This document shows positions 1-8,700 of a stretch of DNA of 64,000 bases, piece by piece. The notes beneath the pieces were generated by a model that worked only from the letters and a program-made list of their open reading frames with translations, made no database searches and had not been told where the DNA came from. Each line of letters starts with the position of its first letter. Positions within the stretch are counted from its first letter, which is position 1. The stretch lies in NCBI GenBank assembly GCA_942493375.1, contig OW818698.1, forward strand, positions 5,828,001-5,892,000. The letters are read 5' to 3'. The position numbers and the translations under genes are program-made. The DNA comes from G942493375 sp942493375. GTDB lineage: Bacteria > Armatimonadota > UBA5829.

Positions 1-210
1 TCTTCCATATACACCACCAACCTGGCCAACGCCCAGCGGTTTGTAGATGAGAGCGAAGCCGGACTCTGCCACGTAAACATGCCGACAGCCTGGAAAGAAC
101 CCCAGCTTGAGTTCGGCGGAATCAAAGACTCAGGCAGAGGCCTCCCCGAAGCCGGAGAAACCGGAGCCGAGTTCTTTACAGAACACAAAGCAGTATATAT
201 AAAAAGATAA
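1..210 (+). CDS. Aldehyde dehydrogenase, C-terminal end (gene cut by window edge)
   Basis: The window opens inside this gene and shows its last 69 codons and a TAA stop. The tail has the late aldehyde-dehydrogenase block EFGGIKDSGRG followed by a short segment ending FFTEHKAVYIKR, which is typical of the C-terminus of NAD(P)-dependent aldehyde dehydrogenases. The catalytic Cys and Glu lie outside the window, so the substrate cannot be judged. It is on the same strand as the E1 genes that follow, about 110 bases upstream, but a GC-rich hairpin repeat lies between, so co-transcription is uncertain. Confidence 0.85.
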   Translation, partial: SSIYTTNLANAQRFVDESEAGLCHVNMPTAWKEPQLEFGGIKDSGRGLPEAGETGAEFFTEHKAVYIKR

Positions 211-248
211 CATTTATCCAGTTTCCCTTAGACATGGGCACAATCCAA

Positions 249-275
249 TTCCCCCTTTGAAGGGGGGTAGGGGGG
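249..275. repeat. C5/G5 hairpin repeat downstream of the aldehyde dehydrogenase
   Basis: CCCCCT and AGGGGG (251-256 and 261-266) form a tight hairpin with a four-base loop, followed by more G-runs. There is no T-run, so it is not a standard terminator. I recall similar C5/G5 motifs as short dispersed intergenic repeats in many environmental bacteria; that is recollection, not a search result. Confidence 0.45.
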
Positions 276-319
276 ATGTGAACCAAACCTATCGAGTAAA
301 AAAACAAGAGGATTGAATA

Positions 320-1309
320 GTGAGATCTAAAAAAATAACACCCTCCAGCGCAAAGCTTGATGCTGAGGGGTTGATGCGGGTTTATGTGCAGTTGGTGCGG
401 CTGCGGGCTTTTGAGGAGCGTGTTAGAGACATCTATATGGCTACCCTCATGCCCGGACTGGCGCATGTGTATATCGGACAGGAAGCTATCGCTGTCGGTG
501 TGTGTGAGGCTATGCGGGATGATGATTACATCACCAGCACCCACCGCGGGCACGGGCACTTCCTGGCTAAGGGCGGTGACCCTAAGCATATGATGGCGGA
601 GATTATGGGCCGTGAGACCGGTTACTGCCGTGGCAAGGGTGGGTCTATGCATATAGCTGACCTCTCCCTGGGTATTATAGGGGCCAACGGTATAGTCGGT
701 GCCGGAATCCCTATTGCTACCGGAGCAGCTATGTGGCTGGATATGAGCGGCAAGGACAGCATCGTTGCCTGCTTCTTCGGTGACTCGGCATCCAACCAGG
801 GGACCTTCCACGAAGCCCTCAATATGGCCTCTCTCTGGCAGCTGCCGGTTGTCTTCATCTGCGAGAATAATCTATACGGCATCTCGGTAAGGCAGGACCG
901 TCACCAGCATATCAAAAATATCGCTGACCGTGCGGTCGGTTATGGAATGCCGGGCGAAGTAGTGGACGGCTGCGATGCTATGGCTGTGTATGATGCCATG
1001 GACAGAGCAACCCAGCTTGCCCGCAGCGGCGGCGGCCCAACCCTGATCGAGTGCAAAGTCTACCGCTGGCTCGGTCACCATGCAGGTGATCCTGCAAAGT
1101 ACCGGCCTGAGGGTGAACTCGAGATATGGAAAGAACGATGCCCTCTCAAGATTATGGCTGCCCGGCTTATCTCCGAGGGGATAATGGACGAAGCGAAGAG
1201 CCAGCAGATAATAGAGTCTGCACACGCCGAGATGCTGGAAGCAGCGGAGTGGGGGATGGCTCAACCCTGGCCCGCAGCCGAAGAAGCGCTGGAGGATGTA
1301 TATGCTTAG
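320..1309 (+). CDS. Thiamine-diphosphate-dependent dehydrogenase E1 component, alpha subunit (pyruvate/acetoin type)
   Basis: 329 residues, the usual length for the E1 alpha subunit of branched pyruvate/acetoin/2-oxoacid dehydrogenase complexes, which decarboxylate the substrate on thiamine diphosphate. The GD...N(N) ThDP/magnesium motif is visible, from FFGDSASNQG to ICENN. HRGHGHFLAKG and the GKGGSMHIAD block resemble AcoA-type (acetoin) E1 alpha, and KVYRWLGHHAGD matches the late phosphorylation-loop region of the family. The start is GTG, preceded by AGAGG about eight bases upstream. It is followed directly by the beta subunit with overlapping frames. Whether the substrate is pyruvate or acetoin cannot be settled here, so no symbol is given. 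Confidence 0.92.
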   Translation: MRSKKITPSSAKLDAEGLMRVYVQLVRLRAFEERVRDIYMATLMPGLAHVYIGQEAIAVGVCEAMRDDDYITSTHRGHGHFLAKGGDPKHMMAEIMGRETGYCRGKGGSMHIADLSLGIIGANGIVGAGIPIATGAAMWLDMSGKDSIVACFFGDSASNQGTFHEALNMASLWQLPVVFICENNLYGISVRQDRHQHIKNIADRAVGYGMPGEVVDGCDAMAVYDAMDRATQLARSGGGPTLIECKVYRWLGHHAGDPAKYRPEGELEIWKERCPLKIMAARLISEGIMDEAKSQQIIESAHAEMLEAAEWGMAQPWPAAEEALEDVYA

Positions 1310-2276
1310 AGAAATAACCCAAGCCGAGGCGCTTCGTGAGGCGTTGTGCGAAGAGATGCGCAGCGACCCTCGTGTATTTATAATGGGTGAGGACGTCGGC
1401 CCCTATGGCGGAATCTTCACCGTCACCAAAGGTATGTATGATGAGTTCGGCAACAAGCGGGTGCGCGATACCCCCATCTCCGAAGCCGGTTTCGTCGGCG
1501 CTGGACTGGGAGCTTCCATAGTCGGCGGTCGGCCTGTAGTGGAGCTGATGTTCGGCGACTTCGCAGCTGTTGCAATGGACCAGATAGTCAACCAGATAGC
1601 CAAGGCCCGGTATATGTCCGGTGGAAAAGTGAAAGCTCCTATGGTCGTGCGACTAACAATAGGTGCGCGCGGTTCGACAGCAGCTCAGCACTCCCAGAGC
1701 CCCCACGCCTGGTTTATGCACACTCCCGGCCTCTTCGTAGCTGTCCCATCCAATCCTGCAGACTGCAAAGGCCTGCTAAAGACAGCGATCCGGCTGGAGA
1801 ACCCCGTGATGTTCTGTGAGCACAAGAAGCTCTACTTCGTCCCAGGTCAAGTCCCGGATGGAGAATACACCATCCCCTTCGGAGTAGCCGACATCAAACG
1901 CCCGGGCAAGCACGTAACAGTAGTAGCTGTCTCCATAATGGTCAACAAAGCCCTGGCAGTCGCCGAGAGACTGGCGAAGGACGGAATCGAGCTGGAAGTA
2001 ATCGACCCAAGAACCATTGCCCCGATGGACTGGGAGACAATCTACACCTCCGTCCGCAAAACAGGTCGCCTGATAATAATGGACGAAGGCTGCTTCACCG
2101 GCGGAATAGCAGCCGAAATCTCAGCCATGGTCAGCAAAAACTGCTTCGACTACCTGGACGCCCCCATAGAAAGAGTCTGCGCCACCGACACCCCCATCCC
2201 CTTCAGCCCCCCAATGGAGGATTTTGTGGTGCCTCAGGAAGCGGACCTTGAAGCGGCGGTGAAGGAGATTCTGTAA
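1302..2276 (+). CDS. Thiamine-diphosphate-dependent dehydrogenase E1 component, beta subunit
   Basis: About 324 residues, the standard size for E1 beta of pyruvate/acetoin dehydrogenase. It begins MLREITQAEALREALCEEM, very like family N-termini, and carries MGEDVGPYGGIF, RVRDTPISEAGFVGAG, and a C-terminal transketolase domain with VIDPRTIAPMDWETI. A GGAGG sits six bases before the ATG at 1302, so I prefer it over the ATG at 1296, whose spacing would be impossible. The start overlaps the last codons of the alpha gene by 8 bases, implying translational coupling. E2 and E3 genes do not follow; the next 1.3 kb is gene-free. Confidence 0.92.
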   Translation: MLREITQAEALREALCEEMRSDPRVFIMGEDVGPYGGIFTVTKGMYDEFGNKRVRDTPISEAGFVGAGLGASIVGGRPVVELMFGDFAAVAMDQIVNQIAKARYMSGGKVKAPMVVRLTIGARGSTAAQHSQSPHAWFMHTPGLFVAVPSNPADCKGLLKTAIRLENPVMFCEHKKLYFVPGQVPDGEYTIPFGVADIKRPGKHVTVVAVSIMVNKALAVAERLAKDGIELEVIDPRTIAPMDWETIYTSVRKTGRLIIMDEGCFTGGIAAEISAMVSKNCFDYLDAPIERVCATDTPIPFSPPMEDFVVPQEADLEAAVKEIL

Positions 2277-2414
2277 GACTGGGGGACGGGGAGAACGTCA
2301 CCCAGAACTTGTTTCAGGATCAGAGTCAACAGGTTGCTATCCTGAGCATAACGGCCTCTGGTTGGGATTTGTTTTGTGTTTCTGATACGGTGAATTTGGT
2401 GTTTTTGAGAAAAC

Positions 2415-2451
2415 AAACTGAGCTCAGAATTCCCAGTTTTGAGCTCAGTTT
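2415..2451. repeat. 12-bp perfect inverted repeat around GAGCTC
   Basis: AAACTGAGCTCA (2415-2426) and TGAGCTCAGTTT (2440-2451) are exact reverse complements separated by 13 bases. GAGCTCAGAAT recurs at 3180-3190 and, inverted, near 12770-12779. It is therefore part of a repeat family placed symmetrically on both sides of the accessory island. No T-run follows, so it is not a simple terminator. Confidence 0.65.
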
Positions 2452-2824
2452 GGATTCGTTTTGGTGTTTTAAACGTTTCAATATCCACGGTTTGGGAAGT
2501 CTTGGATGCTTGCTCCTATTCTTTGTCAGGCTGCTCCTTTCGGGTTGGCATTTTGTGAATGGTGTCTTAGATATTTCACGGTTTTAAAAGTGATTCGTTT
2601 CGCAGAAAGTCTGGAAAGGGTTCGTTTGGTAAGGTTTTGAGATCAGATGGGCTGAAAATACGGTCTCAAATGCCTTTGTATTTTGCTGAAACGTAGTGAA
2701 AAAACTCTGAAACCTATCAGTTTTTTGCAGAAACTTATAGGAACATGCAGGAAACCGGCTGTTTCTAAGCGGTTGTGTTTGTGTCAGGTTTGTTGTTTTA
2801 GAGACAGAAATGCACAGAAAGAAA

Positions 2825-2855
2825 TGGACAATTGATAATTGATAATTGACAATGA
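2825..2855. repeat. AT-rich dispersed repeat (TTGATAATTGACAAT type)
   Basis: Iterated ATTGATAATTG/ATTGACAATG units. A related copy lies at 35083-35115 between two unrelated genes. It is intergenic in both cases. Confidence 0.55.
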
Positions 2856-2918
2856 CGCCGGGAGACAGGAAGTCTGAAGTCTGAAGCCTGACGTCTAGAG
2901 TCTGAAGTCTGGAGCCTT

Positions 2919-2960
2919 CCTGTTAATCCTTTAATCCTATTAATCTTGTTCAGACAGTTT
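2919..2960. repeat. Dispersed repeat (CTGTTAATCC/ATTAATC type)
   Basis: The pattern CCTGTTAATCC, TTAATCCTATTAATC, TTGTTCAGACAG matches a copy at 26816-26855 in the same orientation, which reads CCTGTTAATC, TTAATCCTATTAATC, GTGTTCAAG. Both copies are intergenic and sit in clusters of other short repeats. Confidence 0.6.
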
Positions 2961-2991
2961 TGTTTGGACTGCTGTGGCCGGGTAACGAAAA

Positions 2992-3060
2992 GCGCGCAGT
3001 ATATATTGCTGCCGGTTACTCCCTGAGGATTAAGCCAGGCTGGTTATATATGATGCGCGC
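2992..3060. other. Long imperfect hairpin, possible structured RNA or palindromic repeat
   Basis: GCGCGCAGTATATAT (2992-3006) pairs with ATATATGATGCGCGC (3046-3060) with two mismatches, around an inner segment containing the shorter CCTG/CAGG pairing. It lies just outside the left arm of the island's inverted repeat. No coding sequence overlaps it. It could be a palindromic mobile repeat, a folded RNA or a replication/recombination site; the sequence alone does not decide. Confidence 0.4.
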
Positions 3061-3082
3061 CTAATGATGCCTGAAAAAAATA

Positions 3083-3190
3083 CTCTCATGATTATAAGAC
3101 GACGAGATGGCAAATTCGTATCAGTTTTCGCGGTATATTTTCATAATATTTTAGTGAAAGAAACTTAAGGTGGGAATTTGAGCTCAGAAT
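3083..3190 (+). repeat. Left arm of island-flanking inverted repeat
   Basis: Bases 3118-3152 match 12523-12557 exactly as reverse complements over 35 bases. Imperfect similarity extends outward (CTCTCATGATTAT, AGACGACG) and inward (CTTAAGGTG, then a TTTGAGC motif), giving roughly 100 bases per arm. Everything between the arms is accessory or broken, so these may be the ends of a mobile or recombined segment. Confidence 0.75.
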
Positions 3191-3234
3191 TAGGGGGATT
3201 TGATTGATGACTGGTGGTAGAAGGGACTAGTTAT

Positions 3235-3264
3235 CCGCAGATTTCGCAGATTTACGCAGATTTT
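3235..3264. repeat. Dispersed repeat (CCGCAGATTT/ACGCAGATTT type)
   Basis: Iterated CGCAGATTT units. A shorter copy occurs at 37675-37697 in the same orientation. I recall this motif type as a common intergenic repeat in distant phyla; its function is unknown to me. Confidence 0.55.
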
Positions 3265-3576
3265 GGGGAAGGTTGGGGTAGGGGAGTTTCGGGAAGTTAG
3301 ACCGGTAATCTAACAGCTGTGCGTGACAATTGTTCACACTGGAATGCAGGCTATGCTAGCCCGACTTCGGGTGTTCCGTTCCACTCGACAACCGAAGTAA
3401 CGAAGTAACGAATCGTGTAAATCCCATAATCCTGGGAATCGTGTTCAGACAGTTCTGACGCGAAGGATTCCAGAACCATAATCGTGAATACTTCATCAAC
3501 TGATCTCTTGAATGTAATCCGCATATAACATATACTTCAATATGATGGGATTTCATCAAGTGAGGGAGCAAACGAC

Positions 3577-3933
3577 GTGGACCTTGAAGCGTATCTGCAA
3601 ACTAATTCGGACTTATATACGAAATATGAAGATATCAAGCGTGCATGCACGGAGTTATGGGCTGATGTAAAGTTGCCCTGGTTCACAGATCACACACGGA
3701 CCCATTCCGCACGTCTTGTCGGATACTTAAATCAGATTCTTGCATCGCTAGAAGGCACTCCGCATGTTCTCACTATTCAAGAATGTTTTATCCTCCTAGC
3801 AAGCTGCTATCTTCACGAAATCTCTAACTGCAAGTCCGTGTGGAATATATCAAACAGACTTGTTATAATTGCGCTGATTTGTGTGAGTATTAAACTGAGG
3901 ATATATAAATGGAAATATTTACGGGGATTATAA
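3577..3933 (+). pseudogene. Truncated HD-domain gene (HD-CE-like N-terminus)
   Basis: The first ~90 residues resemble the N-terminus of HD-superfamily proteins of conflict systems. PWFTDHTRTHSARLVGYLNQIL supplies a first metal-binding H, and FILLASCYLHEI is where an intact protein would read YLHDIGM. After LHEI the frame runs into unrelated sequence and stops at 3933, already inside the next gene. I therefore read it as a fragment whose HD core and remaining domains were deleted. The GTG start at 3577 is the plausible original start. Assignment to the HD-CE group is from memory of sequence style; a plain HD-domain fragment is the safe call. Confidence 0.55.
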
Positions 3934-6900
3934 CTAAAGTATTCATCAATCTTTCAAGCGCATACATCTTTGGTGTAATTGAAAAATGGAAAATAGACAA
4001 TATACTCAAATACCCCTTGCAGAGGCTTGTTGATACAATCAATAATTTCTGGAGATCTGAAAGTATATCTGAATCTGTCAGTGAAGCTATTTTGCAGCGG
4101 GTAGGAGATTGCATTTTTGAACTACGAATCACAATAGATGATCTCTTATCAGTCCATTTTGATTCAGATCTTGTGATAGAAGAGATCAAGAAACGGAGAA
4201 TATATAATACGCATCTACAGCAAATCGAGTCAGAAACACAGCATTTATTTGAGCGACTTATAAAAGAAACGATAATACTGATCTGTCAGGAACTACCAAG
4301 AATAGAAAGCATACATCGTAATGCGTCGATTAGAGCAGCACAAGATGCGCAAGAACATTACAAGACAACGGATAATCAGAACAAGAGAACTGATAACCAG
4401 TTAAGTGAAATTATCGCTAAAATAAGTGAAGTAAGTGCTAATCAGAGAGAAACCGCAGAACTTGAGAATTCTTTGCACAGTGTATTTCAACAACAAATCA
4501 AAGAAATCCGAAAGCTTATTAATACGGATTCGTTAAGTCAGGCTGAAGCCAGTGTACAGACATTACTAGATTCCGTATTGATAGTCTTTAAGCCACTCTC
4601 GTTAAGCGATCATTCAGAAGCATATGCTGTGGCTGCCAGCCTTTATACCTACAAGGGAGATATTGAAACTGCTGATGCCTATTTAAAGGAAGCAGAGAAG
4701 ATGGATCCAAACAATTCACGTGTGTTGATGATTGCTGCAAAGCTATTAGCCATTCATGAGGACTTTGATAGTGCCCTCGAAAAACTAGCCGAATTGGATA
4801 CTGAGAATGCTCAGATTCTGAAGTTTGCCATCAAATATCAAATGGGCTCCGCAACAGAATATACTGATATTATTGATGAATTGAAGCAATCAAAGACATC
4901 ACAGGCTTATGTTGCTTTAGCGAGCTATTATATGTCTGAATGTGATTTTAATAATGCTGTGGAATATGCCCGCCTGGCTGTAAATTCAGAATACAATTCT
5001 CACAATTACTGGATGTTGGGTTACTCTTTGGTTGCTCGTATGCTAGAACGTAAATATGGTCATAATCATGGATTCAATAATCTGGCTACTTTTATACCTA
5101 CAGAAACGGAAATACTAGACATTAAGGAGGCTGAAGAAAATCTAAATAAGGCCGTTGAAATAGCCAAGGATCAACTTGGTCCAAAAGACAACAGGACAAT
5201 CGAACGGGAAATACATTTACTACGATGCCTGACTTTATATAAGCAAGATGCAGCAGAAGATTATGCGCTCAAAATGCTTAAGGACAATCCACAGAATTTT
5301 GAGGCTGCGCGATATCTACTTTATGCTGGTCGGATTCCTGACGTTGTTGCGGTTTTGGGAATAATAGATCCATCGGAATTGACAAATGAATCAGATACAC
5401 GGACACTAGCCAGCATTTTAATGGAGGCTGGAGAAGTTGAAAAAGGTCTTGATACACTTATAAAATGGCGGGATAAACATTCAATAATTGAGGATTATCT
5501 ATACACAAGTCTTCTCTGTCGGTTATATCGAATCTTAAAACAACCTCAGCAAGCACAAGATGAAATTAGCAATTTCGGTAATAGAATTGGCCATAACATT
5601 GAACAAAGAAAACTGGTCGCATCTCATTTTTCTGAAATCGGGATGAAGCTGGTTGCAGAAGATACAGTAAATGAAATACTAGAGACTGAAAACAACGCGG
5701 ATAACTTTCTTTTTGCTTGGGTAACACTAGAGCCTATCAGCGATCCACAACTGATCAAAGAGATCTTGCTGAAACTTGCAGCGCTTGCTCCAAAAAAGGA
5801 ATTTTACATACTACTCATAAAACATCTCTTTCGTCTGCATGATTATACAACCATCATTGATACAGTCAATGCCATCAAAACACTGGGATTAAGTGATAAA
5901 TCATTCGATAAAGCTGAAGCAACAGCCTTGTTTTATCTCGGAGATTATACCTCAGCAGAACCAATACTAACTGATGTATATAAGAATCAGAAATCATGTG
6001 GGTGGATGGAACAAGGACTTGCTTTCAACTTAGTAATGTGTGATTTTGCTCTTGGAAAAGATGAATCAGCTATTCGGATTATTTCAGAATTGAAGGAGCA
6101 ACAGGATGTAATGCCTGAAACATATGCAGTCTTGATTGATCATTATGATCGTGTAGGACTGTATCAGAAGGCTTATGAGGTTTCCAAGGAATATGCCTTG
6201 AAATTTCCAACAGATGAGCGAGCACGTGCTAGTGAAATATTTCATGCTATGACACTCGGATACATGATGGAAGCATCTACCAAGATGCAAGCATATACAA
6301 ATGATTTCAAAGAATCAAAAATCATTTGGAAAATTCCAGTAAATGATGGTCCTGAATACATTGCTTCAATAAACAATAATCATCAGAAAGTGTGGGGAAT
6401 GTACCAACAAGGCAATCTACCACGCTCATTCCAGAATGATTTTTCTCGTTTTGCTATGGCATATGATTGGGCTTTAAATACCAGCAATGAAAACTATCAA
6501 AAACCGCCGGTATATATGACTTCCTACTCACAAGTAGCTTCATCAAATTTTGATACAGCAGTTATTCGAAAAGGTATTGTTCTCGATTATACTTCCTTGC
6601 TGACTCTGCAATCTGCAGGTCTATTACAAAAAACACTGGATGCATTTGAAGTAATATACTATCCACCACATCTGTTAACCATTTTACTGCTTGAATTGCA
6701 GAAATTGTCTTCGGTTGGTCGGCATGTTGATCAGAAAAAGGAAGTAGAAAGACTGATCAATACTAGTTGCATTTCTACCTGGGAATTCTCCGAGACTTGG
6801 GATGAGATTAATGCCAAACTTGAGCAATATTATGATTCAAAGAACCTAGGGCAACTTACCGCAATAAGATTGTACATTGCAGAACATATCAATGGTTATT

Positions 6901-8183
6901 ATATCGACGAATATCTACTTGATAATCTACACTTGGATGCAACTGGTCTACAGGCAACAACAGAGAAAATCATTGTTACAATCCGTGATATTGTTAATCT
7001 GCTTTGGGATAACAAAAAGCTATCAGGTGTAAACTATAATAATGCTATTCAATATATCGAAAAATACGGTGGAGACAGTAAAACAAGGAGTGGTAATCGT
7101 TCAGAGGAGCTATCACTGGATGCTCCGGTGATAGCTAGTCTGATGACTCTAGAAACACTATGTGACATTGGCATACTAAATGAATTGGCATCGGCATACA
7201 AAGGACGTCTATTTGTGGCTCCGTTTGATGTTACAGAACTCAATAGTCGACTGTATGAAGTGGAAATAAGTAGACAGGCAAAAGAGACTGTTGAATCAAT
7301 ACGGCGAACGATTATTCAATGCGATAAAGCTAAGGTAGTCCATCTAGATATGGTCGACAAAGTGTATGTTCCTGATATTATTGACGAATATTCTCTTACA
7401 GGTCTGTGGTATGAAGCAGTAAATGTTGCGCTCAAAAAGGATACTGTATTAATATCTGATGATAGAACTACACACCGCCTGGAAGATACAAATCTACATA
7501 GAGCTACAACTTTGAATTTGATTAATATACTACGTGATTCAACGATAACAGGTGATGAATACGAGAATGCCTATATAAGCATGTTGAGATGGAACTGTCT
7601 CTTTATACCTGTTGATGAATTTGTTCTAAATCGCATATTCGCAAGAATACCTGTTCCAAATCGAGATGCCACTCTAGTTGCTGAATACTACGATATGGCA
7701 TTTCAAGAAGCCGGCCTTTCGGCTGAACCTTATTCTCCTGGATCAATTGACTCTGAAGCGTTTAGATTCTACGTAAATTGCAACAATACGCTGACTCGGG
7801 TTCTCAATAATGTATGGACAAATCCTGATTTGATCAAGGAGCATAAGTTATCAGCATCCATCTATATACGTGACTCCTTGTGGAGAAAACCAGAGCATTT
7901 ATTACATTACTTTCCTGAGGAGGAGTTGACAGAGTCTTTACAAGCGTTGTGGCATGTGAAGATGATACTGGGCTTGGAACATGGAGAGCCGGGTGTTGTT
8001 TCAGATTTACTGAATTGGTATTTGTCGGAATGGATTACTCCCGAGATTACCGGCGAATCATCCATATTGGTCAATTTAAAATTCAATTCCTCGAATACTG
8101 TAGTTGACATAGTTAGTCACGCCAGAGAGTTAAAACAGCAGTTGAGTAGTATTGTTAGAAAGGAGCTTCTGGCATTCATTTAA
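3909..8183 (+). CDS. Large TPR protein with GreA/B-C-like segment and C-terminal PIN-like nuclease domain (predicted conflict-system effector)
   Basis: 1424 residues, starting at an ATG with GAGGAT about nine bases upstream. Residues 1-~110 are helical with a hydrophobic start, and ~110-215 look coiled-coil. Degenerate TPR-like helical repeats run from ~237 to ~770. WGMYQQGNLP and what follows resemble the GreA/GreB-C-like linker of TPR-GreAB-C-PIN proteins. Two PIN-like beginnings follow, IVLDYTSLLTLQSAGLL (Asp at ~893) and PVIASLMTLETLCDIGIL (~1072). The late acidic motif VLISDDR (Asp 1184-1185) is followed by a TLNLINIL...FIPVDE tail. In that family the PIN module is a predicted RNase activated by the repeat sensor; activity here is inferred. 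The gene is visibly AT-richer than the flanking metabolic genes. It is the only long intact gene of the island, behind the broken HD gene. Confidence 0.72.
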   Translation: MEIFTGIITKVFINLSSAYIFGVIEKWKIDNILKYPLQRLVDTINNFWRSESISESVSEAILQRVGDCIFELRITIDDLLSVHFDSDLVIEEIKKRRIYNTHLQQIESETQHLFERLIKETIILICQELPRIESIHRNASIRAAQDAQEHYKTTDNQNKRTDNQLSEIIAKISEVSANQRETAELENSLHSVFQQQIKEIRKLINTDSLSQAEASVQTLLDSVLIVFKPLSLSDHSEAYAVAASLYTYKGDIETADAYLKEAEKMDPNNSRVLMIAAKLLAIHEDFDSALEKLAELDTENAQILKFAIKYQMGSATEYTDIIDELKQSKTSQAYVALASYYMSECDFNNAVEYARLAVNSEYNSHNYWMLGYSLVARMLERKYGHNHGFNNLATFIPTETEILDIKEAEENLNKAVEIAKDQLGPKDNRTIEREIHLLRCLTLYKQDAAEDYALKMLKDNPQNFEAARYLLYAGRIPDVVAVLGIIDPSELTNESDTRTLASILMEAGEVEKGLDTLIKWRDKHSIIEDYLYTSLLCRLYRILKQPQQAQDEISNFGNRIGHNIEQRKLVASHFSEIGMKLVAEDTVNEILETENNADNFLFAWVTLEPISDPQLIKEILLKLAALAPKKEFYILLIKHLFRLHDYTTIIDTVNAIKTLGLSDKSFDKAEATALFYLGDYTSAEPILTDVYKNQKSCGWMEQGLAFNLVMCDFALGKDESAIRIISELKEQQDVMPETYAVLIDHYDRVGLYQKAYEVSKEYALKFPTDERARASEIFHAMTLGYMMEASTKMQAYTNDFKESKIIWKIPVNDGPEYIASINNNHQKVWGMYQQGNLPRSFQNDFSRFAMAYDWALNTSNENYQKPPVYMTSYSQVASSNFDTAVIRKGIVLDYTSLLTLQSAGLLQKTLDAFEVIYYPPHLLTILLLELQKLSSVGRHVDQKKEVERLINTSCISTWEFSETWDEINAKLEQYYDSKNLGQLTAIRLYIAEHINGYYIDEYLLDNLHLDATGLQATTEKIIVTIRDIVNLLWDNKKLSGVNYNNAIQYIEKYGGDSKTRSGNRSEELSLDAPVIASLMTLETLCDIGILNELASAYKGRLFVAPFDVTELNSRLYEVEISRQAKETVESIRRTIIQCDKAKVVHLDMVDKVYVPDIIDEYSLTGLWYEAVNVALKKDTVLISDDRTTHRLEDTNLHRATTLNLINILRDSTITGDEYENAYISMLRWNCLFIPVDEFVLNRIFARIPVPNRDATLVAEYYDMAFQEAGLSAEPYSPGSIDSEAFRFYVNCNNTLTRVLNNVWTNPDLIKEHKLSASIYIRDSLWRKPEHLLHYFPEEELTESLQALWHVKMILGLEHGEPGVVSDLLNWYLSEWITPEITGESSILVNLKFNSSNTVVDIVSHARELKQQLSSIVRKELLAFI

Positions 8184-8280
8184 TACTCTTGTTAGTCGCC
8201 TCTATAATTCTGGATTCGGTGAGGTAAAACAAAACTGCTGCAGCATTCACCGCAAGATCAATGTGTGTGGCACTTGTCTC

Positions 8281-8487
8281 AGCTTTTTCAACCAGCTTAG
8301 CTTTTACCGGATTTAAATGGATATACTCTATAGTCTGTCGAAAATGGTCTTCGTCTCGAATGAATCGATCCCAGTAATCACGATGCCATACATGTTTTGT
8401 TTCATCGCCACTCAGGAGACTGGCGTTCCCGGAAATGGTTTCTTTGCGAAATGCACAGATACGCATTCCTGTGAATTTCTTCCAAGA
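8281..8487 (-). repeat. Partial duplication of the RAYT gene (copy 1 of 2)
   Basis: These 207 bases match 8779-8985 at a constant offset of 498 with only scattered substitutions. They encode the same FRKETISGNASLLSGDE...NPVKAKL stretch. Copy 1 belongs to the RhuM-transposase chimera and copy 2 to the full-length transposase. Confidence 0.85.
8406..8429. repeat. REP-like hairpin motif, degenerate copy
   Basis: CGCCACTCAGGAGACTGGCG: the same 4-base loop and outer pairs as the consensus GCCAATC-AGGA-GATTGGC, with one internal mismatch. An identical copy is at 8904-8927. Both lie within transposase-coding sequence and read SLLSGD in frame. Confidence 0.55.
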
Positions 8488-8700
8488 GGCATCGAGATTG
8501 TAGAAATCAACAGTCCGCGCTACCTCTCGTTCACCTTCTTTTTGAACTGTTCGGAAATTCCGAATAGTTGAAACCTTAACGATTTCACTTTGGGCATAAA
8601 GATTGCTCAGATGCTCGTTGGTACAAAGACCTCGAAAAACGCTGCCATCCTGAAGTTTTCGGCACATGATCAGCGTGTTTAGCCCTAATCTCGGCTTTGA

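Larger units (their letters stand above)
2277..3576. other. Gene-free stretch rich in dispersed repeats
   Basis: No convincing coding sequence is present. Small open frames at 2309-2587 and 3356-3571 have biased, non-protein-like composition. The stretch contains a GAGCTC inverted repeat (2415-2451), copies of several short dispersed repeat families (about 2825-2855, 2866-2915, 2919-2960, 3235-3264), a long imperfect hairpin (2992-3060) and the left arm of the island-bounding inverted repeat (3083-3190). A phrase close to TGTTCAGACAGTT occurs at both 2948-2960 and 3442-3454. The promoter of the island genes presumably lies near the end, but I cannot place it. Confidence 0.6.
8176..8667 (-). 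pseudogene. Chimeric remnant: RhuM-family fragment joined to RAYT transposase C-terminus
   Basis: The first ~60 residues end RTVQKEGEREVARTVDFYNLDA, a phrase characteristic of RhuM-family proteins, often passengers of type I restriction loci. At SWKKFTGMRICAFRKE the frame switches to the C-terminal half of a REP-associated Y1 transposase, ending NPVKAKLVEKAE, with an unrecognised tail. The transposase half lacks the HUH motif. Bases 8281-8487 duplicate 8779-8985 of the adjacent transposase gene without gaps, so this fusion probably arose when a partial transposase copy landed in a rhuM gene. It overlaps the end of the TPR-PIN gene by 8 bases, tail to tail. Confidence 0.7.

Noticed and set aside
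2309..2587. 92-codon open frame after the E1 beta gene
   Set aside because: It spans the GAGCTC inverted repeat, lacks a ribosome site and has no family-like motif.
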